Shown: in pieces, positions 57,140-63,278 of the stretch | How positions within the stretch are numbered: the first letter of the stretch is position 1 | Layout of the letters: each line of letters opens with the position of its first letter | Assembly (NCBI RefSeq): GCF_016428975.1 | Contig: NZ_JAELTT010000005.1 | Coordinates: forward strand, 1 to 64,000 | From: Dyella sp. ASV21 | GTDB taxonomy: Bacteria; Pseudomonadota; Gammaproteobacteria; Xanthomonadales; Rhodanobacteraceae | Direction of reading: 5' to 3' | DNA: 64,000 nt | Notes under the pieces: generated by a model | The model's database searches: none | Seen by the model: the letters and a program-made list of their open reading frames with translations, nothing else | Told to the model about the DNA's origin: nothing | Program-made: the position numbers and the translations under genes

Positions 57140-57264
57140 CAGGCAGTCCTCAACCAGTAGGTCCAGTGGTGGAAGTGTTTGCCGAGGTAGACGGCCTTGC
57201 TCATCAGGCGCGGGTTCCGTGCGCCGCCGAGTGCGCAATAGCCGAGGTAGGTGATCTGTTCCAT
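57139..57264 (-). CDS. 41-aa microprotein
   Basis: MEQITYLGYCALGGARNPRL then basic/aromatic residues to YWLRTA. Too short for common cut-offs, but overlapped TGATG on both sides with its neighbours and preceded by GGGG, so it fits the coupled series. Similar LGYLALGG-type micro-ORFs occur in phage early regions from memory; function unknown. Confidence 0.6.
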   Translation of the reverse strand: MEQITYLGYCALGGARNPRLMSKAVYLGKHFHHWTYWLRTA

Positions 57265-57539
57265 CAGCTGGCGCCCCAGCGGTGCTTGCGGTTGCGGTGT
57301 TTGTCACCTTTGCTGCGCCGGCGGCGGTCGCAGGTGTCGGGCTCAGGGAAGTGGGGGAATTGCACGTGTGTGATGTCGGTCAGCTCATCAAGGAGAACGA
57401 CATATCCCCTGGAGCCGGTGAGCTTCGCTGGTTCGTCGACGACGACGACCACAGGTGTTTTGCGCAGAGCCTCAGCTGCCAGTAATGCAGCGATGAGCTG
57501 ACCAGCGTGGCGGCCTCCGCCGAAGACCAGAACTTTCAT
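57264..57539 (-). CDS. Phage early protein, Rossmann-like start
   Basis: 91 aa. MKVLVFGGGRHAGQLIAALLAAEAL then PVVVVVDEP: a β-α-β start like P-loop or SLOG/Rossmann proteins, but too short for a full domain. The C-terminus is very basic (RRRRSKGDKHRNRKHRW), suggesting nucleic-acid contact. First gene after the RNA polymerase terminator, so it probably has its own promoter in 57540-57621 or depends on read-through. Confidence 0.68.
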   Translation of the reverse strand: MKVLVFGGGRHAGQLIAALLAAEALRKTPVVVVVDEPAKLTGSRGYVVLLDELTDITHVQFPHFPEPDTCDRRRRSKGDKHRNRKHRWGAS

Positions 57540-57570
57540 GGCAGGTTCTCTAGTGGTGAAGGGACAAAGC

Positions 57571-57607
57571 AAAAAAAGAACCCCCACCTCCATGTAGGAG
57601 GTGAGGG
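57571..57607 (-). terminator. Terminator after the RNA polymerase C-terminal subunit gene
   Basis: On the minus strand CACCTCC, 5-nt loop, GGAGGTG extended by G:C pairs, then GGGTTCTTTTTTTGC. It lies 15 bp after the stop of the 408-aa polymerase subunit. Confidence 0.9.
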
Positions 57608-57621
57608 CAATTGGGAAAGCA

Positions 57622-58848
57622 TCAGCAGATTGCGTAATCGCTGGCCAAGATCTTGGCCGGCAGTTGCGCGGAGGCTTTGTTGACGGTGATGGTGCGGCCG
57701 GTGATCTCCGACGCGATCGACGGTAGGATGTCCGATGCCGCGATCTCGCTGAGGATCTGCTTGTACTGGCGACGCACGTCGTTGCCGTAGGTCGGGTGGA
57801 ACTTGAAGCAGTCGTGGATGCAGATCAGCGGGAAGCTGGTGTTGGGCATGGTGTCGATGAGCTGGATCAGCTTCTCGCGCATGTCCGGTGACACCAGACC
57901 GTAGTTCGCCTGGTCGACGTACTCGAAGATCACGGCCGAGACGAAGCCGGTCATGTCAGCCAGGTGCAGCAGACGGAGCAGCTGCACGTCCATGACACGT
58001 GCGGTGGATTGCCCACCGGTGGTGCGGGTGTAGTAGAGCTCCTGAAAGGCGTTGATGGTCTCGGCGCTGTAGTTGCAGCGGCGGCCCATTTCACGCACGA
58101 CCATGCCGTCGATTGAGTGCACGATGTTGGCGCCCATGCACAGGCTGGTGGCCTTCGGTGCCTGCACCTTCTCGGTGACCGCATAGACGGTACCGAGGAA
58201 CGTGACGTCGGACTCGACCGTGACCATGGACTTGATCACGACCTCGAAGCCGTCGGGCAGGGTCCATTCCATGGACATGGCTTCCGGGTTCCACAGCGTG
58301 ATCAGGTCACGGTTAAGGGCATCGGCTCCCGGGATCAGTTCTTCGACCGCGGAGTAGAACGCGCGCAGCTCAGGGGTGTCTTCGCCGAAGGTGCGCTTCG
58401 GTACCGCCTTGCTGCCGTACAGGTGCGTCATCAGGCTGGCCTTGACGTCCTTGCGCGGGATCGTGCCATCGGTGCCCAGCTGGGCATTCATGTGGTTGTA
58501 GGTGGCGGTGTAGGCGTCTTCACGACGGCCGGTGTCGATGAGGTTGCAGATGCTGGCGCTGCGCTCGCAGCCGCTGAGGAGCGACAGGAGCTGGAGGCCA
58601 GAGGCCGTGGCATCGAGGCCGCATAGGTAGGCAATGGGCTTGCCTGCCTCGACGTCCTGGAATGCCATGATGCCGGCCAGCGCCTGAGCAGGTTCGTCTG
58701 CCTTGGCGGCAGCGCGAACAGGATCATGCAGCAGGTCAGCCTTGTTAGCCTCAAACCATTCCAGACGCTCGTTCCACGTTACTTTGTCGAAGCCGAACGA
58801 TGCGGCGATGTCCATCTTGAGGTACTGCAAACCGGTGAAGTGCTGCAT
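57622..58848 (-). CDS. Phage RNA polymerase, C-terminal (catalytic) subunit, N4 RNAP2-like
   Basis: 408 aa, close to N4 gp16 (404 aa) from memory. Carries the T7-family palm and fingers motifs: A, LCGLDATASGLQLLS with catalytic D79 (T7 D537); B, PRKDVKASLMTHLYGS with R132, K136, Y144 in exact register with T7 R627, K631, Y639; C, ICIHDCFKF with H345 and D346 (T7 H811, D812). The C-terminus LPAKILASDYAIC matches the T7 LPAK...SDFAFA foot. The DxRGR motif is absent; it is in the separate subunit 1.56 kb upstream. AGGAG precedes the ATG; a strong terminator follows. Probably transcribes later phage genes. Confidence 0.93.
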   Translation of the reverse strand: MQHFTGLQYLKMDIAASFGFDKVTWNERLEWFEANKADLLHDPVRAAAKADEPAQALAGIMAFQDVEAGKPIAYLCGLDATASGLQLLSLLSGCERSASICNLIDTGRREDAYTATYNHMNAQLGTDGTIPRKDVKASLMTHLYGSKAVPKRTFGEDTPELRAFYSAVEELIPGADALNRDLITLWNPEAMSMEWTLPDGFEVVIKSMVTVESDVTFLGTVYAVTEKVQAPKATSLCMGANIVHSIDGMVVREMGRRCNYSAETINAFQELYYTRTTGGQSTARVMDVQLLRLLHLADMTGFVSAVIFEYVDQANYGLVSPDMREKLIQLIDTMPNTSFPLICIHDCFKFHPTYGNDVRRQYKQILSEIAASDILPSIASEITGRTITVNKASAQLPAKILASDYAIC

Positions 58849-58863
58849 GAGGATTCTCCTGAA

Positions 58864-59133
58864 CTAGAAATACTGATAACGATGACGGTCGTGTGCCTTG
58901 GCCAAGCGTTGCTTGACCTCAGCGATGGTCTTGCCGCTGATGTGCGCGGCTATGCAGGGATGTGTGCGCCATTGGCTCTTCCAGCGACTGCGGAACAGCC
59001 GCCAGAGCCCGTCGTAGAAGACAAGGTGAGCCCTCTGTGGATGGATCACTGGCTCGACGTACGGTTTTGGTAGGCGCAGCCGGTACTGATGCGGCCTCAA
59101 CTGAGGCCGCTTGCGTGAAAGCCTGCGTTGCAT
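58864..59133 (-). CDS. Basic phage protein, unknown
   Basis: 89 aa, strongly basic (MQRRLSRKRPQLRPHQYRLR; KRQ and HDRHR near the end) with an aromatic centre (LVFYDGLWRLFRSRWKSQWR). Nucleic-acid binding is likely by composition. AGGGG precedes the ATG. It lies directly before the RNA polymerase catalytic subunit gene. Confidence 0.68.
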   Translation of the reverse strand: MQRRLSRKRPQLRPHQYRLRLPKPYVEPVIHPQRAHLVFYDGLWRLFRSRWKSQWRTHPCIAAHISGKTIAEVKQRLAKAHDRHRYQYF

Positions 59134-59137
59134 GGGG

Positions 59138-59437
59138 TTACCCCTGTGAGTTACGTGCGGACTGGCAATAGCGACCGTAGGCGGCCCAGTACCAGTGGCG
59201 TGGACGAAGCTGCTGCTTGTCCTCGATGAGCTGCTGTTCCTTCCACGCATGGAAGGTCATGGGCTCGCCGGCGTACCCACGTGCGTACGCATCCTGGTGC
59301 GCCTGGCTCAAGCGAGTGAGCTTGTTCGCAGCCCAGCCATAGGCCTTGTGCTCTGCACCCTTGCGATAGCACATCCGCAGCGGCGGGTTGTCGCTATCCC
59401 AGAGCGCCTGGTTCTCGGCGAAGTTGGGCTCAGCCAT
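59138..59437 (-). CDS. Phage early protein, unknown
   Basis: 99 aa. Aromatic, soluble: MAEPNFAENQALWDSDNPPL, then AYGWAANKLTRLSQAHQDAYARGYAGEPMTF, which resembles the (A)YxxGxxA pattern of small phage proteins. Function unknown. Confidence 0.7.
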   Translation of the reverse strand: MAEPNFAENQALWDSDNPPLRMCYRKGAEHKAYGWAANKLTRLSQAHQDAYARGYAGEPMTFHAWKEQQLIEDKQQLRPRHWYWAAYGRYCQSARNSQG

Positions 59438-59438
59438 C

Positions 59439-59624
59439 TCACACCTCCATGTAGCCGGTGAGGGTGTAGGTGTCGATCCACTCTGCGTTGCAGGTGTTGC
59501 AGCCAATCTCCTGGGTGGCGCCGCCTTCATTGATGTCTACTTCGCTGCCTTCGACATCTTGGCTATGGCAGTACGGGCATTGGGTGCCGCGCACGGTGAG
59601 GTACTCCGATTGGGTCATGGCCAT
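59439..59624 (-). CDS. Zinc-ribbon microprotein
   Basis: 61 aa. CPYCHS (16-19) and CNTCNAEW (42-45) with a spacer of ~23 residues; C-terminal WIDTYTLTGY. Looks like a small transcription-factor-type ribbon. MTQSE at 59618 is an alternative start. Confidence 0.75.
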   Translation of the reverse strand: MAMTQSEYLTVRGTQCPYCHSQDVEGSEVDINEGGATQEIGCNTCNAEWIDTYTLTGYMEV

Positions 59625-59627
59625 GGC

Positions 59628-59831
59628 TCATGCCCCCAACAAGGCGAGTTCGCCTTCCTGTGTCAGGAAGATCTTGCCGTGCTCATCGGTGGTGACGAGC
59701 TTTTGCTGGGTCAACGTGCCCCAGATCTGAATGCCCACGGGCTCGTGGTCATCCATGAAGTGCATCACAGATGCACCTCCGTTGGTGTTCTTCACGTACT
59801 GCAATGCACGTTTCGTTGTTGCGTTTACCAT
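59628..59831 (-). CDS. Small winged-helix-like phage protein
   Basis: 67 aa. TKRALQYVKNTNGG...IQIWGTLTQQKLVTTDEHGKIFLTQEG has the length and pattern of a lone winged helix. The same YVKN...LW.TL...L..T.E.G pattern recurs in the next gene upstream. A perfect AGGAGG lies 8 nt before the ATG, the best ribosome site in the series, so it may be abundant. Confidence 0.72.
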   Translation of the reverse strand: MVNATTKRALQYVKNTNGGASVMHFMDDHEPVGIQIWGTLTQQKLVTTDEHGKIFLTQEGELALLGA

Positions 59832-59834
59832 GGG

Positions 59835-60245
59835 TCAATCCTCCTTTCGTTGGGGGTCATCGGTCCCCCTGTTCAAGGGGCGACCGTATTCGTTGGTGAT
59901 GTGTAGGCCGTGCTCCACGAGCGTCTTCCACAACAGGCGTGAGGGCCTGATATTGGTCGACGGGTCGGAAAGAGAGACGTTCTTCACGTACTGCATGGGC
60001 TTGGTGATTGCGCGGGCTGGCTCCGGCCAGTCGTCGTAGGGATCAAGCCGGTGGGTGTAGGCATCCATGCGTGTCAGGTGCGGTGGCCACACGATGGTGT
60101 TGGCCATGCTCGCGCAGTGGCTTCCCTTGGGTGCGCGACAGAGCGGGCAGTCCACCTTGATGATGGCTGCGCACTCGCGCTCGATGTCGTCCTGGTCGAG
60201 TGGACGTCCGGCAGAATCGCGCAGGTATTTGATGTTATGCGGCAT
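59835..60245 (-). CDS. Two-part phage protein: CxxC segment plus winged-helix-like domain
   Basis: 136 aa. N-terminal part has CPLCRAPKGSHC, a short zinc-binding-like knuckle; residues ~85-130 (PMQYVKNVSLSD...LLWKTLVEHGLHITNEYGRPLN) resemble the downstream 67-aa protein, suggesting duplication. GAGGG precedes the ATG by 9 nt. Confidence 0.7.
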   Translation of the reverse strand: MPHNIKYLRDSAGRPLDQDDIERECAAIIKVDCPLCRAPKGSHCASMANTIVWPPHLTRMDAYTHRLDPYDDWPEPARAITKPMQYVKNVSLSDPSTNIRPSRLLWKTLVEHGLHITNEYGRPLNRGTDDPQRKED

Positions 60246-60342
60246 CAGGCGGCGCCCTCATAAAGGTGTTATGCGAACCGAACGAGCGGCTGTCCTCCGG
60301 CGTCTGAAGTGGCAGGAGGGAAAGGACATCAAACTGGTACAT
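60235..60342 (-). CDS. Possible 35-aa micro-ORF
   Basis: MYQFDVLSLLPLQTPEDSRS then a Ser/Pro-rich end. A GGAG site lies 8 nt before the ATG, the only support; it overlaps the next start by 11 bp. Could be a leader peptide or chance. Confidence 0.3.
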   Translation of the reverse strand: MYQFDVLSLLPLQTPEDSRSFGSHNTFMRAPPDAA

Positions 60343-60397
60343 CAATGTGCTCCGGTGCCCATAGGCAACTGCTTGTTTAGAGTGGAGCGTCCATGAG

Positions 60398-60415
60398 GTG
60401 CTGTGGTCACAGCAC
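60398..60415. repeat. Inverted repeat at the end of the RNAP1 gene
   Basis: GTGCTGTG-GT-CACAGCAC, an 8-bp stem with a 2-nt centre straddling the stop codon of the N-terminal polymerase subunit gene. No T tract follows; possible processing or regulatory site. Confidence 0.5.
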
Positions 60416-61210
60416 ATATTCCGGTTCGGCCAGCTCGACGACTGCCTTGTTCCAGCAGTTGCCTTGCGTAGTGATGTGGTAACCCTGCGCGTAAGTACGC
60501 CCGCGCTTGTCCACCTTGTGGGTCAGGTGGAACCGGTTACCCATCTCGGCCATGAGGGCGATGGTGAAGAAGGAGTCCTTCTCGTAGCGCTCGAAGGCCT
60601 TGAGGCGCTTCTGGTAGTCCTCGAAGGTCTCGTCCGTCTTGGGCTTGTCGATGCTCTTCCAGCTATTGCGGATCTTCCGGACCACGTCCAGGTTGGCTCG
60701 CAGTGGGATCCGGTTGAACCGGTTGATGCTGTCCAGGCACAGATCGCCGTCATGATGGTTGTCCTTCAACAGCAGGCTGTCGTGGGTGACAGTGATGTAG
60801 CCCGAGCCGCGGTTGGAGGTGACCTCCAGCGGCGGGACGATCATGGGCGGCAGGTACTGGTACTGACGCAAGAGCTGCTGGGTATCAGCGTCGACGTCGA
60901 AGACCAGAATGAACTGCTCGGTGGTTGGGTCAAAGTCGACCAGGTCAGCATGAGCAGCTGCCTCCAGTGCGTTGGCCGTTTCCTGCAAGGAGCTGAAGTG
61001 ACCCTTCATTAGGCCAATCATGGTGGGCACATTGGCCCGCTTGTGCAGGACCATCTGGCTCAGCAGATCGAGGGCGAACTCATGGTTGAGTCCGCTGCGC
61101 TCGATCGTGGCCAGCACGGTGGCGTCGGCGGTGAGCTCACGACGCAGCAGCGCAAAGGTCTGCTTGTCGTTGAACATCACCTCGAGCATTTTCTGGTTCT
61201 CGAAGTCCAT
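60407..61210 (-). CDS. Phage RNA polymerase, N-terminal subunit, N4 RNAP1-like
   Basis: 267 aa, near N4 gp15 (269 aa) from memory. Ends with the T7-family DxRGR block: KVDKRGRTYAQGYHITTQGN (D234, R236, R238, Y240; T7 D421, R423, R425, Y427), then WNKAVVELAEPEYVL, which matches T7 MTKGLLTLAKG. Helical N-terminal part. So it is the N-terminal domain/early palm cut just before the segment that opens the 408-aa subunit. AGGGAG precedes the ATG at 61210; the ORF upstream of it is noncoding. The two subunits together should make one active enzyme. Confidence 0.9.
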   Translation of the reverse strand: MDFENQKMLEVMFNDKQTFALLRRELTADATVLATIERSGLNHEFALDLLSQMVLHKRANVPTMIGLMKGHFSSLQETANALEAAAHADLVDFDPTTEQFILVFDVDADTQQLLRQYQYLPPMIVPPLEVTSNRGSGYITVTHDSLLLKDNHHDGDLCLDSINRFNRIPLRANLDVVRKIRNSWKSIDKPKTDETFEDYQKRLKAFERYEKDSFFTIALMAEMGNRFHLTHKVDKRGRTYAQGYHITTQGNCWNKAVVELAEPEYVL

Positions 61211-61250
61211 CGTTGATACTCCCTGTTTGGTGAATAGGTGTGCGCCCAGG

Positions 61251-61616
61251 TCAGACCTGGTAGCGCACGATGTGTACGGGCTTGCCGAGCGTCTGCATGG
61301 TCTGCACCATGTGCTCGGTGCCGCGGGACTTGCCGTCCCAGAAGGCAATCAACTTGTCGGCGGTCTCGGCCATCTGCCTGTTGCGGATGAAGCCGGCGCC
61401 TTTGCCAAGACGATCCCAGTCAGCGGGGAACTTCTCGACCGGGTTGTCGTAGCGCTCGGTCCACAAGGTGTACGCGAGCATGTCTGCACCCCTGGCCATA
61501 CCGCACACGAGCGTGCTGTCGTCGGCCATCCATCCGTGCTGTACGAGATGGGTGATGTGGTCGTGCATGAGTTCGATGTTTGCGAAGTCGCGTCCACCGG
61601 CCACGATGATTTTCAT
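61251..61616 (-). CDS. DUF2493 / YspA-type SLOG-family protein
   Basis: 121 aa. KIIVAGGRDFANIEL, CGMARGADMLAYTLW, PADWDRLGKGAGFIRNRQM and ADKLIAFWDGKSRGTEHM match the DUF2493 (cpYpsA-like SLOG) pattern. SLOG domains are thought to bind nucleotides or nucleotide-derived ligands; DUF2493 genes are common on phages. Located just upstream of the polymerase N-terminal subunit. A possible promoter with CTATAG lies just before it. Confidence 0.88.
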   Translation of the reverse strand: MKIIVAGGRDFANIELMHDHITHLVQHGWMADDSTLVCGMARGADMLAYTLWTERYDNPVEKFPADWDRLGKGAGFIRNRQMAETADKLIAFWDGKSRGTEHMVQTMQTLGKPVHIVRYQV

Positions 61617-61660
61617 GGTTTAGGTTGCCTATAGTCAGAATGGGTCTTGGAGTTAACTGC
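61617..61660 (-). promoter_or_regulatory. Candidate phage promoter before DUF2493 gene
   Basis: On the minus strand TCTGACTATAGGCAACC lies 13 nt before the ATG (CTATAG at plus 61629-61634). The ACTATAGG core is that of T7/SP6-type single-subunit RNAP promoters; upstream AGTTAACT (61651-61658) recurs at 62691-62698. Inference only. Confidence 0.4.
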
Positions 61661-61690
61661 TGGTATTTAGGTGTTGCGGTCTATCCCAGA

Positions 61691-61731
61691 GTGAAAAAGC
61701 ACACCTCTGTCGATGTGCTGACAGAGGTGTA
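61691..61731 (-). terminator. Terminator after the 143-aa gene
   Basis: Minus strand ACACCTCTGTC, 8-nt loop, GACAGAGGTGT, then GCTTTTTC: 11-bp perfect stem with a T tract. It splits the 143-aa gene from the polymerase-containing genes. Confidence 0.9.
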
Positions 61732-61740
61732 CGTGGGACA

Positions 61741-62172
61741 TCACGCAGCCTTCTTCCCGGCCAAGGTGGCCATAAGAGAGGCGACCAGCGGATTGCCTTC
61801 GGTGGTGCCGTGCTGCGCCGGCTCATTGCGGCGATACAGCTCAACCTGCAAGCAGTCGATCGGCTGACGGGCACCCGGCTCCATGGACGCAGCGTGCTTC
61901 TGGAGGGCTTCCAGCAGCGCGTTCTTCGTTTGGGCCAGATTGATCCAATCCTGGTTCGTGCCCTTGATGGCCTGCGGCTTCATGTCATCGAGAGCGAGGC
62001 CGACGGGCAGCGAGACGAACAGCGGCTCACCATCGGGACCATCAATCGTGATGCCGATGTTCAGCCAGAAATCGCTGTGCTTGCGATCGGCGATGGGCGT
62101 GACGTTGGCGGTAGCTGCGGCCTTGGCGGAAGCAGCGGCGACGTCATTGCGGAGGTTGTTCAGAACGGACAT
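61741..62172 (-). CDS. Phage early protein, unknown (possible OB-fold)
   Basis: 143 aa. Ala/Lys-rich start; β-rich core FWLNIGITIDGPDGEPLFVSLPVGLALDDM; C-terminal ALQKHAASM and a Lys/Ala end. The core recalls phage single-strand-binding or DNA-processing proteins in pattern, which I cannot prove. AGGAGA precedes the ATG by 7 nt. It has a dedicated terminator, so it can be expressed as one gene. Confidence 0.72.
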   Translation of the reverse strand: MSVLNNLRNDVAAASAKAAATANVTPIADRKHSDFWLNIGITIDGPDGEPLFVSLPVGLALDDMKPQAIKGTNQDWINLAQTKNALLEALQKHAASMEPGARQPIDCLQVELYRRNEPAQHGTTEGNPLVASLMATLAGKKAA

Positions 62173-62225
62173 GGGCAGATCTCCTATTCAAGTGGGCAAG
62201 CACGGAATGCGCTTTGCTCCATCAC

Positions 62226-62286
62226 GGGCGAAGCCCGACGCACGCAGCACGAAATAGGCGGCCCCCAGTCGAGCCGGGGACCGCCA
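62226..62286. repeat. Two hairpins between early genes
   Basis: GGGC-GAA-GCCC (62226-62236) and GGCGGCCCCC...CCGGGGACCGCC (62258-62286) lie in the 128-bp gap between two leftward genes. No T tract in either direction. Confidence 0.5.
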
Positions 62287-62300
62287 CATGCGCTACGCGC

Positions 62301-62471
62301 TTAGTTGAAGAGAGAGATCAGCCGGGACCATATGCCCTTGGTGCACCGATTCTGCTTGTACTGCCTCAAGTTCTTGCGAGCCCGCTGAGACTGGATCCTC
62401 AACGATTCTCTTGCAGCGATTGCCTCCCGCGAATGCTGTGCGTGCCAGTAAAATTCGGCATGGCGGCTCAT
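62301..62471 (-). CDS. Small basic phage protein
   Basis: 56 aa, basic and helical (HSREAIAARESLRIQSQRARKNLRQ), ending IWSRLISLF. The ATG overlaps the previous stop (ATGA), so it is probably translationally coupled to the membrane protein upstream. A 24-codon longer version would overlap that gene out of frame. Confidence 0.55.
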   Translation of the reverse strand: MSRHAEFYWHAQHSREAIAARESLRIQSQRARKNLRQYKQNRCTKGIWSRLISLFN

Positions 62472-62677
62472 TCCGGCCACCCAATAAAAGCGCACATCGC
62501 AGCAAAGGCGGCGAAATATATTACGACGCCTACACGCAGCCAAGCTGCGCGGCGACGTGCTTTGGTCGTAGACCTGTGATAGTGCTCGTTCAGCGAGACC
62601 GGGATGTAGTCTCGGCTCCGCTTACGACGGCGATTCCGAGTATCCCTTCGGAACAGACCCACTGTTGCAGTACGCAT
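62468..62677 (-). CDS. Small membrane protein, unknown
   Basis: 69 aa: a basic N-terminal half (RRDTRNRRRKRSRDYIP) and one membrane helix near the end (LRVGVVIYFAAFAAMCAFIG). N-in topology is likely. GGGAGAG precedes the ATG. First gene after the hairpin-rich gap, so probably a first-transcribed early gene; phage microproteins of this form often attack host membranes or enzymes. Confidence 0.68.
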   Translation of the reverse strand: MRTATVGLFRRDTRNRRRKRSRDYIPVSLNEHYHRSTTKARRRAAWLRVGVVIYFAAFAAMCAFIGWPE

Positions 62678-62933
62678 AAAGCTCTCCCGAAGTTAACTTT
62701 GAGACGCAGTTGTCCGGCACACGCAGAAACTGCGTATGGTTTAGAGACCCTTTAGATGAGGGTCATGAGTTTGTTGGAGTTGAGGAAGGTGGAGATGCAG
62801 CAGTACGAATACTGCTATCCAGCATCTCCCTGACCATCTCTCGCATGAGCGAGGTCGATGGTTACCATCCCAACTATCCCTAGAGGTCTATCTAGGGGTT
62901 GAGCCTTGCCACCCTTGCGGGTGGCTTGGCCAG
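62678..62933. promoter_or_regulatory. Hairpin-rich gap in the leftward early region
   Basis: 256 bp without a gene. Contains AAGTTAACTT (62690-62699), a 6-bp stem/3-nt loop ACGCAG-AAA-CTGCGT (62721-62735), GACCCT/AGGGTC (62746-62764), a long stem GGAGATGC+AGCAGTA / TACTGCT+GCATCTCC with a CGAA loop and 5-nt bulge (62791-62829; TTCG loop on the minus strand), ACCATC/GATGGT enclosing CTCGC/GCGAG (62833-62862), GATGG-TTA-CCATC (62857-62869), CCCTAGA/TCTAGGG (62878-62897) and GCCACCC/GGGTGGC (62908-62925). Likely promoter(s) plus structured RNA. Confidence 0.7.
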
Positions 62934-63278
62934 TTATGCAGCTTGAGCTTCCACAGCAGCGACAGCGTTCTGGACCTGCTCGAGAGCCTTGTCGTAGGCA
63001 GCCTTGAGAGCGGCGTTGCCAGCGAGAGTCTTCTCACGCTCGACGATGCGAGATGCGATGGAGAAGGTGACTTCGTCGATGACAGCGACCTTGCGGTCTT
63101 CAGCGGATGCAGCGCTACGCAGACGGGTGTCAGCGAGCCAGTCGTTGGACTTGACGTTCATGACGTCGAACGCATTTCCCACAACCGTGACAGCAGTGGT
63201 GAAGGCGTTAGCAGTGGTGCCGACAGCACCGAACAGCAGAGCAGCGGACTGAGCAGCGGACTTGGTGACAGTAGCCAT
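62934..63278 (-). CDS. Alanine-rich phage early protein, unknown
   Basis: 114 aa. An Ala/Val/Thr-rich first half (SAALLFGAVGTTANAFTTAV, weakly membrane-like) and a helical charged second half (ALKAAYDKALEQVQNAVAAV). No family recognised. The ATG at 63278 is preferred to the longer ORF because AGGGA precedes it and composition changes there. First leftward gene at the divergence point. Confidence 0.7.
   Translation of the reverse strand: MATVTKSAAQSAALLFGAVGTTANAFTTAVTVVGNAFDVMNVKSNDWLADTRLRSAASAEDRKVAVIDEVTFSIASRIVEREKTLAGNAALKAAYDKALEQVQNAVAAVEAQAA

Noticed and set aside
62791-62829. Possible tRNA in the hairpin array
   Set aside because: The acceptor-like stem GGAGATGC/GCATCTCC encloses only one further stem and a TTCG loop; far too short, with no TψC arm or CCA.
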